The notes under the pieces are model-generated. The model was not told where the DNA came from and made no database searches. It saw only the letters and a program-made list of their open reading frames with translations. A stretch of 64,000 bases of DNA from Poa pratensis (taxonomy: Eukaryota > Streptophyta > Magnoliopsida > Poales > Poaceae). Below are positions 1 to 12,773 of this stretch, one piece after another. The position numbers and the translations under genes were made by a program. Positions within the stretch are counted from its first letter, which is position 1; the number at the start of each line of letters is the position of its first letter. The stretch lies in assembly GCA_947311845.1 (NCBI GenBank), contig CAMZMU010000107.1, forward strand, positions 42,902,748 to 42,966,747. The letters are read 5' to 3'.

Positions 1-3000
1 CCTCACAAATCTGAACACACAAAAAGCAGGTGTTTCATGCCACACAAATTCAAAATTCATGAATATGTTTCTTGGTCACTATGATCAGAAATCCTAAACT
101 ATGAACTCATGAATGAACCAAATAAAGGCAAGGTCTATACACTGAGGACAATATTTCCAGTTCATCTCCCAGGAATGAAAGTAAGTTTGATGCCACATAC
201 AAAAAACAAAGTAAGTTTGATGCATTAAGGATATAGTTCCCATTTCAACTCATGAATGAAAGTAAGTTCAATGCACTAAGGATATAGTTTCCCTTTCAAC
301 TCCCAAACCTTACTGTTTTACGGGTAACAAAAAAATTAACTAAGAAACATATGTCAGTGAAAGTATGAAGTTGCAAACACTTTTCACCTGTTTAAATATT
401 ATATATACATGCCATGCAAACGACCAGGCCAGGAGGTACACAGTCCACAAGTTCAAGAAGAAAGGCAAGGACCGAAACAATAGGCTTTTCAATATCCACT
501 CTATATGCTAAAACTGGTGCATGGTGTCTCTTACATGAAAGATACGTTCTATCTACGGACTGCATTCAAACAACTTACACAGTTTAGCCACCTCTGACCA
601 CCATACATACATAGAATTGTAGTGTGTAATAGTGGTACCGTTAATAGTAAAATCAAAGGAAATTCTATAAATAGACATTACAAAGATAAATCACTTGGCC
701 TTCCTAGAACAAAACTTGTTCAAAGGTGATTATTCATATGAGATTAATTCCTATACGATATGATCCAACGCATCAAAGAGCCTCTATAGGAAAAATTCCT
801 ATAGGATCCAATCCAACAAACATCATATGATATTTCTTTGCATCAAAGGGGCCCTTACCTTTTTTTTCATTGTCGCTATTCAGCCCACACACCTAACCTT
901 TCGACCACTCCACGACGTCCATGTCTTTGTTTTGTTTCTGTGAGTCTAACACCTGATCTGGTGGCGGCGTCTAACCCTAGCGACGAATAATTCCCCTCCG
1001 CTGAGGCTAAAACCTGTTTCCCATAGAACAAAGCCTAAAACTAATATCGTGACGTAGACTACCTTAGCCCGCACTGTCTGCACCACGTGGTGGAAAACTA
1101 CTGATGTTTTCTAGGACATCTTATCTGCAGCTGTACAATGTTGTAACCTTGATCAACAGCAGTGTTGCACTTTATATAAATTCCAGCAACTACAGTACTT
1201 CAATCAGTCTTGAGCAATTAAAATTGAGCTCATTTTTTGTCAGCTTCATAAAATTGAGATGTGGTATAAAAAGATCCTCCAACTCAAAAGCAACAAAAGC
1301 TCCATCCGGGTTACATGATATAATAGTAGATGCACTCCTTAATGTATGCATCCTTAGGAAAAAGGTTTTCTTTAGTGAGGAAGTTGTAGGTACACAACTG
1401 GAGATGGCCATCACCATCAAAATGCCTGATCTAAATAAAGGAACTACAAATCCTAGTGACACGCCATAAAACAGGTTTAAAAAGAATCGTGCAAGCAAGA
1501 AGAATTAAAGCTACAGCTTCACCAAATGGGTACTCCTATTGACACATCAGAAATTGGTCACGGAATTATAATTAAGCAAGAATAGATAGTGGAGGAGGAG
1601 AGAGACCTCAACGACAGCAGCAGGTTGGGGATGTCGCCGGAAGCAGCATGGCGTAGCGATTGGCGGCGACAAAAGCTTGGGGAAATGGTCGCCGGCAGCC
1701 GTAGCTCGGCGAGGCTATCGCTGCCTTCATCTTGACAGCAATTTTTGCACTTGCACCAAAAAGAAAATGTAAACTCAAATCAGTTTGGCTACATAAGATT
1801 GTTGTTCTTCCTGCTGCTCTTTAAGTGTGCATCCCAACAACAGCCATGCATAGGTAAGAAAATACTCCACTAATTCAGACACATTAATTGATTGGCCCAG
1901 TCCACATATAGTCCCCTAATAAGTTGCACCTAAAATAACACGAGACATGTATAGATGAAAGAAACTGAACTTTTTGAATGAATTTAATTTCCCCAGATTA
2001 TATAGATGTAGAATAAATACTGAGGAATTTAATCACAAGAAAATACGAATTGCAGGAAGAATTGACCAAACATGACACTTATATAGATGTAGATTAAATA
2101 CTTGAGAAATGATGCATATGCCAGTATAGTACTATAATGAGTAATATCATGTGGCTGGCTGTGGACCTTAAGTATGGTCTAAACAGAACATAGAGCTGAA
2201 TGAAACAAGACGATGCCGCAAATATTCAATGGCTAGTTACTGGAGGACCTGAACGTGAGCATTAATGAACGAGCTGGGGAGTAAGAAACTATATATATTA
2301 TAAGAATTTATATAATTGTAGTAGCTGGAACACTACACTTAATTAATCAGTACTTGGATTTTGCTTTCCAAGTTAGATATGGCAGCAAACCGCTCCATAT
2401 AGCACCCATGTCCATTCCCACACATCCAGACCGTGTCTTCTACATGAAAGCAGAAAGTTGTAAAAGAAACAGTAACAATTCGAATATACAAACAACAGAA
2501 CCTACTAAAGCTATATCCCCTGAAATTTTGTGGACTTAAAAAGATATAACAATGCCTGCCTTTTTCTGCCTATAAACGAGTGCTCTTACATGCATGATTA
2601 CGAATTCCCTAACTCACAAATTTTATAACATATAAATCAACAGTGCGGGCACCACGGTGTTTCTGCACAAAAGCAGCTGGGGTCTGCTTTATCTCACGAA
2701 ATACATAAAATGTACTTATTATAGACCAAGCATTATTACGTTATGTGACTATTAATAGACCAAACATGAAGCAATGAAGTCATGGAGATAAAGAGAACTT
2801 TATTGAAAAAATGACAGAAGGGAAACCGACATTTACAGGCTGTGTGTTGCTATGAACTGAATCACTACTACTCAAGATCATCCTATTTCTTCATTTCCAG
2901 GGACCGATAATATTGATATCATAACATGGATAATATTGATGTGGACATTTACATGCTGGGTATGAAACATGAAGACTGCAACGCAGAACAACATCAAGAA

Positions 3001-5600
3001 AAGGTCATGGAAATGTCTAGTCCTAGCTCATACACCATAATTGGGTTCAGAGTGGCAAGCTTTATCGACAGAAACTGAATCAAAGAAGTTTTAAATTCAG
3101 CTTAGGCTTCAAACACCATTACAAAAATCAAGCGCTCATTCAAAATTTATATATTTCTTACATCGACTTGGCTCTGCAGCGATTGAACATAGCTGCTTAT
3201 CTCATCCAGCTAAGCTTTTCCTGTAAGCCACACATAAGCACATCTATAAAAATACCCAGCAGTGCAGAAAATAGATCAGCGATACTAATTTCTTTATGGA
3301 GAATGCCACACCAGCGGCTCAGGTAAATGACGAATACTAAAAATGAAAACCACACATAAGAACAATACCTTCTTTGGTGATTTTTAGCTGAACCAACTGT
3401 TTGGAGCCTATCATTGACCATTTTATTTCTTCTCTGTTGACGGAAAAAAAGACTACTGATTAGCGGAATCACATGACCAGAAGTAATATGCTCACAAATA
3501 AACCAGAACTCATTTGTATGGTGTAACACAAAACTTTTGAAAAATAGATGACTACATTCTTTAGCATAAATGCATCTACTCAAACCCTGAACCTATTTTA
3601 CGGATGAACATACCAAAGGAGTAAATTTAGAAGTAATGTAATGATACAATTACTAAAAATGAAAAACACACATAAAACAATATCTTCTTTGCTGATTTTG
3701 AGCTGAACCAGTGGTTTGTAAGAGGTGCTTGAACCTTAGATGTGTCTAAGCATAACATAAATTATTAGAATCACACATGACCCATTAACAAGATTTACCA
3801 CATGTGAGGGTAGACTGATAGATTACCATTTTTGTCTGGGCAGGCTACACTCAGACTTTCCATTGGTCTCTACAAAACAAACACCCATTGCAAAATGCCA
3901 TCTTAGTGAGAGAAGGTAGTAAATGCATTCAGATCACACCATAAGCTGCAGGTTAAATGTGTAGATTTACAACAAGTAGTTCATCAAGACCTTTCATCAC
4001 AGGCGGGTCAAAGCTAATCAGATCTGCACGAAAACACCACATACAGATAAACATCTAAATGGAACCGAGCACGCGTGAATGAGAAGGAGGAGCACGATGT
4101 TAATAAATAGATACATGAAATCAGTCTAGTAAAGTAGTAATTCTCAAGTATAGCTGGGCAGCTGAGAAATATTAAATATGTAAATCATTCCCTAATGTTG
4201 CATACATTACTAAAGATTTCAATATAACATCTGGCACAGTACAACAACAACATTAAATATGTAATCAGACAAGCATTCACGTCCTGCGGGAGGTGCCTAC
4301 AACAACAGCTGATGCACCATTCCTCTAGTCCCCCCCCCCCCCCCCCACTCAGTCCATTAAAGCAGCACAAAGAAGAACCTAAAAAGAAAGCATTAAAAAG
4401 AAATCACGAATCAAATCATAAAGCGCAAATGAGGAATGGTCCACTTATTTTGACAGATTTCCAAAGTTCAATCACATTGGTTCAGCTGCTTTAGAACATT
4501 AACTATTCAATCAAGATTTTACAACAGACATGTAATGGAAAACAGGGAAGCTCTCACCTGGTTCGTTCGATGCGTTTTGGAATAGGGAAATTGTTCATTC
4601 AATGAACACAAATATTCTTTAAAGTTTAAAAGCTACCTGGATACATAAAAATTCTCAGTGTATCAGGATCAGTCCATCTTTCTTCATATTGGTGGAATGA
4701 TATCATAAGTAATAATACAGAAACTTGGCTAGACAGACAAATGGTTTTCTTCTTACACAGCACACAGTACTTTGTACCTTAATCCTTATTACGCTAGTAT
4801 TAAATGCGTCACATGCAAGCACTGTTTTAATGAATCTGAATATTACCAGGAAATAAAAGAATGTTATTTGTACTTTTTTTACAATCAATTTCTTTGAATG
4901 GAGGAAAAATCAATGCTCACATGCAACCACTGTTCAATCTCTAAATTTAACCAACTTGCATCAATATCTATATACACAATTCATAGTCTGGCCCTTGCAT
5001 CAATATATACACAATATCTAAAACAGTAAATAAATAACTTACATAGTCTGGCCCTTGTCCTCTTAATTTTGATCATGTACTGCAGCTGGCAAAATAATCA
5101 AGAATGGCTTCAAAATTACATTTCAAATGTTAGCCTGCAACAATGACAAAAGGGTCATGGCTACAGTAACCAATTAGCTATCCCGTCACAAGAAGACCAT
5201 CAGGAAAGCATGTATAAAATAATTGATAGAGATGCAAAGATCCTAGACGCAAAATTTGAAAACAAATGAGGGGCAAAGGAAACTGGTGTGCATTCTAGGA
5301 GGGATCAAGACCTCACCTCAATGAAACAGAGAGGGAGATAGACTTGGGCTTGAAGGCCTCACCTAAGAGCGACCAACAGAATACTTGAGAGGGCAACCTG
5401 GAGCAAAACCACGAGCCAATCTGAACAATTAGTACCAGTCAGTAAACTACTACTTTAATATGATGAAACCACAAACTGATTCATGCAAGCATTAGTAGCA
5501 TGAAGTGTAGTGAGACAACGGTTAGTTCAAGGACCTCACTGGACTAAGAATTCAATTACATAGACACATGCATGCTCTGTTAAAAATATGCATCAAGTCC
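1..5600. other. AT-rich stretch with no recognised gene
   Basis: I see no protein family, long open frame or complete transposon here. Short local duplications are present, for example the block at 3335-3394 repeated at 3651-3710, and a motif around aagtaagtttgatgc repeated near 180, 210 and 262. A run of 17 C lies at 4330-4346. If the GC-rich block at 5.8-6.7 kb is the 5' end of a minus-strand gene, this stretch could hold its introns, but I could not chain convincing exons through it. Confidence 0.5.
3335..3710. repeat. Dispersed direct repeat, two ~60-bp copies
   Basis: The copies are 3335-3394 and 3651-3710. Both start tactaaaaatgaaaa and end near agctgaacca, with a few substitutions and small indels. 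Spacing is 316 bp. This looks like an old local duplication and no function is implied. Confidence 0.7.
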
Positions 5601-5859
5601 ATCTGAAGAAATGCATCAGGAACATCTCAACAGATCCATATCTTCTAGCACATGCTACAATTCAATTAGCAAACGAGTGCAAAGCTGCTCCATGGCGGCT
5701 CCTAGGCGAAGGCGCGTGGCCATTCCCTTCAGGATTTTCGTCAAACACCTTGTAGGCATAAAAAATACAAAACCTGTAGAAACAAATATGCAGATCTACG
5801 GGGATTAGAGAGAGAGGTCTGTACCTGGAGGTGGACTTATACTCGGTGCTGAGGTAGGC

Positions 5860-6720
5860 GGCGGTGGCGCCATGGCCTGTGACGGCGTTGTTTGCTGCCG
5901 GCCAGCAGAGCCGCGCACGTGGGTGCTGCCTCGTTGAAGGCTCGTCCTCAGCACCTCCACGCTTTGCACAACACTTCTTGTGGAGCAACAAATCCAGCGG
6001 AAGAGCAAATCACAGCAGGAAGCCAGGAACTGCACGTATCGGAAGGTCATGATCATTCAAATCGAACAACACAAAAAATAGGAGGAAGAGGCGGAGGAGG
6101 GTTGGGGAAAGTGGGAGTACCTGCAGGCAAGCGAGAGAGAGAGATGGAGCGCAGCCACGACGGAAAGGTCACATGCTGCGACGTTGGCGACGGCCCCTCC
6201 TTGTCCGTCTCGGCGGCCGTGCACAACTTCAGCGACGGCGCCGCAGACGGCTCGGCCTCCTTTTCTGCCATGGCCCGGCCGCCCGCCGCCGCCCTGGCCC
6301 GACCGCTGCCGCCATGCCCGACCACCGCCGCCACCCTGCCGCCTCGTCCTCTCCACCCTATCCGTCCGCCGCCACACCCTTGGATACGGGAATGGGCAGG
6401 GGCGGGCGTGGGGGTCTCGTCCTCTCCATCCTCGTCATTTTTGCTGAGTCCAGGGCAGGAGGAGGCAGCGGCGGCAAGGGCCCGACGCGAGGTGGCGAGC
6501 TGACCACCGGGACGAGCTCCTGCCGCCAAACTGCTGGGTGGCGGCGGCGGATGAGGTGGAGGAGGAGAGAGGAGGCACGGGAGAGAGGCGGCTGGGAGGA
6601 GGAGAAAGGGGATTGGAAGAAGAGAGACGGGCGTGATTGGGCTAGGGTTTCACTGCGGGCACGGGTTTTGTGTCGCTGCGGGAAAAATGCGAAGGGAGAG
6701 CGACGCGGACGAGCCCATCT
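5860..6720 (-). promoter_or_regulatory. GC-rich, CpG-dense block, possible promoter/5' UTR
   Basis: Composition jumps from AT-rich flanks to strongly GC-rich DNA rich in CCG and GCG triplets. On the minus strand it holds an AAACCCTAG element and CT-rich leader-like sequence. This is typical of grass gene 5' ends and suggests transcription leftward from about 6.7 kb. Fragments of captured genes in transposons can look the same. Confidence 0.35.
6121..6271 (-). CDS. Possible first coding exon of an unrecognised minus-strand gene
   Basis: Reading leftward, the ATG at 6271-6269 sits in a good plant context (GGCCATGGC) and opens about 50 codons, beginning MAEKEAEPSAAPSLKL. The frame reaches a GT donor after cctgcag (GT complement at 6119-6120). 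Upstream on the same strand the sequence has an AAACCCTAG-type telo-box (near 6640) and CT-rich leader-like DNA, as in many plant 5' UTRs. Possible downstream exons lie at 5805-5991, but the phase from this exon runs into a stop at the first acceptor, so the model is not confirmed. I do not recognise the protein. The GC-rich composition gives long frames in all registers, so this may not be coding. Confidence 0.25.
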
Positions 6721-7199
6721 CACCCTCTGACTTGTTTACCCTGGACCCATCGGTCAATGACTCTATGACATGTTACTATTCACTCAAACGGGTGAAAAAA
6801 GTTTTGACCACATCTAACGGCCAGCAGTCAAACACCGATGCTACAAAAACGAATCGGACGACCTAGGTGCAAAGCGGGGGTGCCTAGAGGGGCAAATGCT
6901 CTCAGGAGGCGGGTAGCCATTGAGATTTTATAGAAGTAATGGCAGGAGACGTCGCACGCGAGATCATGCGGGAGCAGGTCCTGGCCGCCATATCGTGACC
7001 GTTGCCGGGCTTCTTTTTGCTACTCTCATTTCCATTAATTGCTCAACCGGAATACAAGGTTCAGTCTACAAGCAGAGCCAAATAAAAGGGAGCAAACAGA
7101 ACGAAAACGAGTTTGTAGGAAAACCTGCCATATAACCTCGGCATCCAGATCATACTACGGACAAAAAACCTACCCAAGTCAAAGTGGATCTTTATGCCA

Positions 7200-7692
7200 G
7201 GTTGGTCATGTCGATTTTGGGAAATCAACTTTATGTGGTCGATTGTTGCATCCCCTTGGGAGGATTTCAGAAAAGCAGATGCATAAAAATGAGAAATAAG
7301 CAAAAGAAAAGGTCAATTTAATAATCAATTATTTCATTCGGCGTTTTTGTGCATCATGACAACATGTTATATTTACAAACTTTCTTCTCCTAGGGGAAAG
7401 GACCATTAGCATATGCTTGGGCTATGGATGAGAGCCCCAACGAGACGGCACGTGGCATTACGATGACTGTGGGCGTAGCATACTTTGACACAAAAAACTA
7501 CCAAGTTGTTCTTCTCGACTCTCCTGGTCACAAAGATTTCGTTCCTAATATGATAGCCGGAGTGGCACAGTCTGATGCAGCTGTCCTAGTTATTGATGCC
7601 TCTGTAGGGTCATTTGAGTCAGGTATGGGTGTTAATGGGGTTGGACAGACAAAAGAGCACACACAACTTATTCGAAGCTTAGGTATTGAGCA
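7200..7692 (+). pseudogene. HBS1-like (EF-1alpha/eRF3 family) translational GTPase fragment, broken
   Basis: The first piece (about 7200-7311) encodes VGHVDFGKSTLCGRLLHPLGRIS, the P-loop region of HBS1-type GTPases, with F where the family usually has S. The family continues HKNEKEAKEKG; here the codon after NEK is TAA (7297-7299), most simply a GAA-to-TAA change. A GT-AG intron (7312-7393) follows. The second piece (7394 to about 7692) encodes AYAWAMDE, switch I RGITMT and G3 DSPGH, then stops matching before the NKMD guanine-specificity motif. HBS1 works in no-go mRNA decay and ribosome rescue. Intron retention excludes a processed pseudogene, so this is a partial genomic duplicate or transposon-captured fragment with no C-terminal beta-barrels. 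Confidence 0.85.
7312..7393 (+). other. Retained intron inside the HBS1-like fragment
   Basis: The donor AAAAG|GTCAAT and acceptor CTCCTAG|GGGAAA join the two GTPase pieces in the order expected for the family (KEK then [13 protein letters not shown]). This supports genomic rather than RNA-mediated copying. Confidence 0.75.
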
Positions 7693-8960
7693 TAGTCATA
7701 CTAAACCAGAATTGGGGGAGGCAAATGGGTCAAATACCACAATTTTCTGGAGAAAAAAAGGGTCAAAATGGACTGATTTTTTGGAAAGAAAAGGCGTCGG
7801 GGGGGGGGGGGGGGGCGGGCGGTGGCCCCCTGGCCTCAACATAGCTCCGCCTCTATACTTAAGTATTCTCAAACAATTAATGATCTACCAAAAGGCAGAA
7901 GTCCAAATACATGTTGTAAGAATCACCTTCAAACTTCTCGTCGTTTGCCCTTATCTGCCAGTCGTACACATAGGGGAAGACGTTTTCCTCGTCGTTGTCA
8001 CATTCACCTCGGTCTAATCTCTTCGTGCATCTCTTCTCCTGGCCGTTCACGGTGGCCATGGGAAGTAGTTAAGGGTTTTGCTCACATCGTTCCTTCTATG
8101 ATTCTTAAAAGAATAGTTGCAATCCATCAATCACACAACCAAACACAAATTACACTAGAATATGAGCCATATGGTGGGAAAAATATTAATTCCCAATATA
8201 CGGTACGCTCATCTAATAAGAAAAGCAGGTTTCTAGGTCTCCAAAAAATTTAAATAAATATATGCAAGCAAATTTCGTAACGAAATATCTTTCCGCATGT
8301 GACTAGCATAAAAATACAAATGTAGGAAGCGTAATCATTTTTTTTTCATTTCCGGTCCCACTTTTTGTGGTTTATGTGTAAGCCAATAAAACATTGCAGA
8401 TACTTAAAAAAGTGTATGTGTCCACGAAAGATTAGATCTTTATTAACTTTGAAACCCTCTTTGGATTTTATAATTACTGAGCTCACCTCACCGGAGGCCA
8501 AGAGCCAAAACACTGTGATCCATAACGAAAGATGGATAATTGCACCCTTTCAAATTTACGAAAAAAACTCAACAAACAGTCTAAGTTACGTTTCATCTTG
8601 TTGCAACCAAATATAGCTGGTAACTTGTATGGCTCTTCGCCCAGATTAAAACGCTGTGGAAGGAAATCACTAGAAAAAAGATTCCCTTTGCAAAAGGAAC
8701 TTTGTCCTCGTTCTCGTCGCGACAAGTGTCGTCTTCTCTTTACTTGGTCCTTCATGGTTGCTTGCATGTCCGCCAAGTGTCGCTACAGATTAAAAGTGAG
8801 AAGGATGTGAGAGAATGGGATACGGGTGGCGGGAGTGGAGTTATTTGACTTTATTTTTTAAAACCGAAAATTCAAACCGAAATATTTTGAGAATCGCTAC
8901 TCCAAATTGCGAACCGTTTTCACTTTTGGACTCCTCGCGCCGAGATGTTTAAAACTAGAT
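7693..8960. other. Unassigned DNA after the GTPase fragment
   Basis: This stretch has a 17-G run at 7799-7815 followed by a GGCGGTGGCCCC-rich segment, then AT-rich DNA with no recognised domain. The short frames present look random. Confidence 0.4.
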
Positions 8961-8989
8961 CCCATGTTGATAAGTTTTGACGAACATTT

Positions 8990-9590
8990 TTTTGTACTTC
9001 CGGTTGTGTATAGTTTGTAGTATCTGTACGGCCTACTATGTACTTTCACCTACGACTATTGTGTACCTTTTCTTGTGTGTAATTTTGTACTTTGTTTTAT
9101 GTGTACTTGTACTTCATGTGTGGTTTTGTACTCTGCTGTCTGTGTACTTGTACATCCTATGTACTTTTGTACACCTATTTCTGTGTACTTATTCTTCCTA
9201 TTTATTTTGTACTTCGTGTTATGTGTAGTTTGTACATCGTCTTTTGTACTACCAATAGCTTATATTTTTGTACTTTCTAATTATTGGTCTATGTACAACT
9301 TTTTTTTAACCATCTAGAATGCGGTATATTTATACTATCTATTTGTTCTACGTGTTCAGAATACTTAACTCCGTTTAGTTTGTACATCTAATTTTTTAGA
9401 TTTACTGCTCTCTGTTCCGTCAGGTCCTGTACGCGTCCATTCAGAACGATCCATTCTGAACGATCAGTCTTGTACATCGCGCTCGGCCAGCTTCTGTACG
9501 GGGCTTTGGGTCACGTTAGCGAGAAGCTTTGCATGCAGACAACAGTTTTTGTACGTCGGTCACACCGGCAGCTGTACATCCGCGGGTCAG
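8990..9590. repeat. TGTAC-rich low-complexity region
   Basis: By eye I find about two dozen TGTAC pentamers in roughly 600 bp, mostly as TTGTACTT, GTGTACTT or TTGTACATC, with irregular spacing. About one would be expected by chance. The motif is palindromic in its GTAC core, so it reads on both strands. Motif-dense blocks of this kind occur in subterminal regions of class II transposons, where they bind transposase, but I see no terminal inverted repeat next to it. Apparent Cys/Val/Tyr-rich frames here are by-products. Confidence 0.7.
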
Positions 9591-9676
9591 AGTTACGGAG
9601 TAGAAAGTACATATCAGACTAGGAGGCAAGACTAGGAAGGGACTACATGCGTTCGGCAAGGCGTACGTAACTAATA

Positions 9677-10930
9677 TGTCGTGTCACGAATGACGGACAC
9701 CGGGGATGAGGGGCACCCCCTTTGTAGATTCGGAAGGGGCGCGAAGGACGCTGGAAGACGTCTTCCGGGGAAGTACCGTCGGCGAGATCTTCGTCACTCT
9801 CTCTCTCTCTACGTGTATGGAAAGCAATCAAAGGACACAGCGATCTACCTAGGTTCAGGCCGCCCAGAGGCTAACAGCCCTACTCCTGCATGTCTGAATA
9901 GATGATGTCTGAATAGATGGAGGCATCATGGCGTGGCTACAATGGGGTCTCCGGCGAGGTACCCGGGAGGGGTTTTGGCGAGAGGAGGAAGAAAGGGCAG
10001 ATCCTGGCCCTGAGGAGATCACCTCCCCTTCTCCTCTCTGCCCTAGCTATCTCCAGCTGTGTTCTAGCCTATGCCTTTGCCTTGGATTCCGTCCTCCCTC
10101 CTCCCATGACTTGGCCCTCCTTTTATAGGCAAGGGGTGCCACAAGGGTCATGCGAGGAGCGTGAGGGGGTCTTGGCGGGAAGTTCCCCCTCTCCATGGTT
10201 GAGGTGAAGACGTGGCCTCTTCTCCTCCAAGTATCTTCCTCCGGTTTGGTGAGATTCCCCTCCTTTAGGGGAAAGCGATGTGGGAAAGGAGCTGGTACAC
10301 CGCAGGTGGTGACCCCTGCCTGCGCCTTGCTTCCCAAGTCTTCTAGGCTCTTTTACCATCTTCGGGAGGGCGCCAGAAGCCCTGTCTTCGCCTGGTACCC
10401 GAGAGGGAGTCCGGCCTCGCCGGGGTCTCGGGCTCTCGGGGTCATCTTGGTCTTCCGGGGTGCGAGGGGTCCCGGGGTCCCCTGCACCCGGCAGACTTGG
10501 CTTGGTGTGCGAGGTGCCCGCCAGTCTTGCGTCATGTCTTGGCCTTGTCCATCTTCGCGCTGGGCCCATTGGTGATGGACCCACTTTGGCAGCACTAGGG
10601 GAACCCCGTGCTCCACTGCTGCGCCAGTAGTCCCCGGGCATGGTCTCGGCGGCTTTGCTTCAGCGGCTGCCGGGGCCATGACCAAAAAGAGGTCAAAGTG
10701 GGTCCCGGCGCCTGGGCTTCTCATTGGACTGCCTGGTGGGGTCCGCTGGGTCGAAGTAGAGGCAAGCCCCCGAGTCCCTTTGACCGAATCATCCCGATCG
10801 TTGCGATTTGCGCGGGTTTTGACCGTGCATCCAACGGTTGGGAGCACCGAAGTCGGCACGTCTCGTCGATCCCCGCGCCCGTCGGAGTAATGGGGCCGCG
10901 ACGTGACGCGTGGGGTACTCTGCCTTAGCT
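9677..10930 (-). repeat. Putative long terminal repeat (3' LTR of the gypsy-type element)
   Basis: On the minus strand it reads as a typical Triticeae LTR: a GC-rich upstream part, TATAAAAGG near 10120, then a CT/GA-rich transcript leader. A GGCCTGAACCTAGGTAGATC-like segment near 9850 resembles the conserved U5-proximal part of many wheat LTRs. The left end begins TG. The matching CA end and target duplication were not located with certainty. Confidence 0.45.
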
Positions 10931-11084
10931 TGATTTGACGGTTCCGCCGCCATTGCCTCCAGAACTCCGCGCTCTCTATCCAAGTCGCATCGCCTCCCAA
11001 ACTCCGCTTCCTCTCCCCAAATTCGTCGTCTTTCCTTCTCGCCGCCAATCGCCGCAACCCTAGATCCCCTTTGGCTACGCTCCG

Positions 11085-12727
11085 ATGGCCCCCAAGCAGA
11101 TTCGGCGGGCGGTGGCAAAGGTGAGCCGCTCCACGGCTGCAAGAAGAGCGGCGGCGGCTCCTTCCGCCGGCGCTCAGCCTTCATTCAGAGTTTTCCAGGC
11201 GCTGCAGCGCCCGAGCAGGTTCGGCGAGACGGATATGGGCCGTATCCGCAGGATGCTATCCTCGCGCTTCCGCGGTCCTGAGGTGGCGGCGTATCCTGGG
11301 GGCAACGAAGGGCTACCGGACAGGGTAACCACCTTTCATGTCTTCTTGAAGATGGGCCTTCTCCCGCCCTTTTCGGAGTTCTTCTTGGCCATCCTGGAGG
11401 CCTATGGTTTGATGGCAATGCACTTGCATCCCAATGCTGTGCTAACCCTGGCCGTCTTTGCTTACGCCTGCGAGGCATTTGTTGGTGTCAGACCGTCCGG
11501 GGCTCTGTTTCCCCACTTCTTTGTCCCCCGCATAGGCAGGTCCAGGTGGATTGCTGGAGGGGTTGCTTTCCGTCTTCGGGACGACGCTGCCCATCAGTAC
11601 CCGGAGATGTTCGTGGCGGCTCCCCACGGGGAATGGAGGATGGGATGGTATCTCATTCAAGCGGATGGGACCGATGCTCATCTATCGATTCCGAGCTCCC
11701 CGGCTCAGCACTTGGCGCATTCCAAAGAGAAGAGCCCCCAGGACGGGGACCTGGTTCCTGCAGTGGAAAGATTGGCCTTCCTTCGAGAAAGAGGGGTATC
11801 TTGCTCGATGATCGCGGCAGACTTCCTTCGCCGGGGGATTGCTCCCTTGCAGTTCAGGGACTAGCCCGTGTGGGAGATTAATCTGACAGGGAGTAGCATG
11901 CCAGCGCCAAGGTTTCACCTTCCGGAAAACAACTGGAACAAGATAGTGGGGGCGCTATTGCCCTGGGGGGCGACCGATCTTCCCGAAGGTGTTCAGCCTT
12001 TGTTCGAGGATCTTCAGGTGGACGAGATCATACTGTTAATGCCTCGATGCAATGAGTACGGCCTGGAGGGCACCACCGAGATAGAGCCCCCACCCCAGCC
12101 CAGGGATCAAGGCCCAACCGGAGCGGGCCTGAGTGCGTCTGACTTGGCGCGCGGGGACTTTTCTCCGGAAGACCCCGGCGCTTCTGACGGAGAAGATGAG
12201 GATTTGCACCCGGAAGCCCATGCTGGAAGCAGGGGTTCGCGCAGTCCTTCCGCGGGGGCTGATCCTTCCGCAGGTGCTGGCATGCAGGAGCAGTCAGCTT
12301 CTTCAGGCTCCTTGGCGGGGAAGAGTCCTGCTGCACAACCAGTGAGCATTCCTCCTCCAGAGGCCAGCGAGGAGTCCTGTGAACAGAGCGCGCCAAGACC
12401 CGTCCAACTGCCAGGAGTCTTTGGGGACTTGCTGGGCCCAAAGAGGAAAAGCCGGTAAGCTTTTTCATCCGCGGTTCCTGATCTTGAGCTCCCGCTTTTT
12501 CTGTGGCTTTGCTCTAATGTTTCTTTTCGGCCATGTGCAGGAGTCCATCGCCTGAGTGCTCCAGCAAGCGCGCCCGTGGTGATGACAATATCAACGCGGG
12601 CGTTGAGGTGGAGGCCCAAGCTGGAGGCGACATCAATGCTTCTGAACCCCCAAGCCGCGCTCCAACTCCAAGGTGGGTCCCGGAAGCGGCCGAGGGTGCT
12701 GGGGAAACTTCCCAGTACCTGAGCTGA
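11085..12727 (+). pseudogene. Transposase_28 (PF04195, 'putative gypsy type transposon') gene, N-terminal exons, one nonsense codon
   Basis: The ATG at 11085 opens a 259-codon frame starting MAPKQIRRAVAKVSR (basic). Residues ~75-215 carry the Transposase_28 signature: LLPPFSEFFLAILEAYGL, HLHPNAVLTLAVFAYACEAFVGVRPS, LFPHFFVPR and GGVAFRLRDD. A TAG at 11862-11864 interrupts it, but the same frame continues (PVWEINLTG...) to a clean GT donor after AAGAGGAAAAGCCG. The intron ends at CATGTGCAG| (about 12540), and exon 2 continues in phase as RSPSPECSSKRARGDDN to a stop at 12725-12727. The molecular function of this family is not established. It is typical of an extra antisense gene in plant gypsy elements. 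I infer it was one gene with the coiled-coil frame downstream, now separated by a frameshift near 12.72 kb. Confidence 0.75.
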
Positions 12728-12773
12728 TAGGGATGCAGAGGATCCCCGGGTCATTCCTCAGGAGGCTCCCGCG

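Noticed and set aside
4330..4346. 17-C run, and similar G runs at 7799, 18710 and 31083
   Set aside because: Simple homopolymers, with possible length uncertainty in the assembly; no biological claim is supported.
8977..9317. Cys/Tyr/Val-rich frames that look like membrane peptides
   Set aside because: Produced by repeated TTGTACTT words in several registers, so not protein-like.
10123..11184. Minus-strand frames upstream of the Transposase_28 gene
   Set aside because: GC-driven frames within the putative LTR and the leader of the plus-strand gene; no motif.
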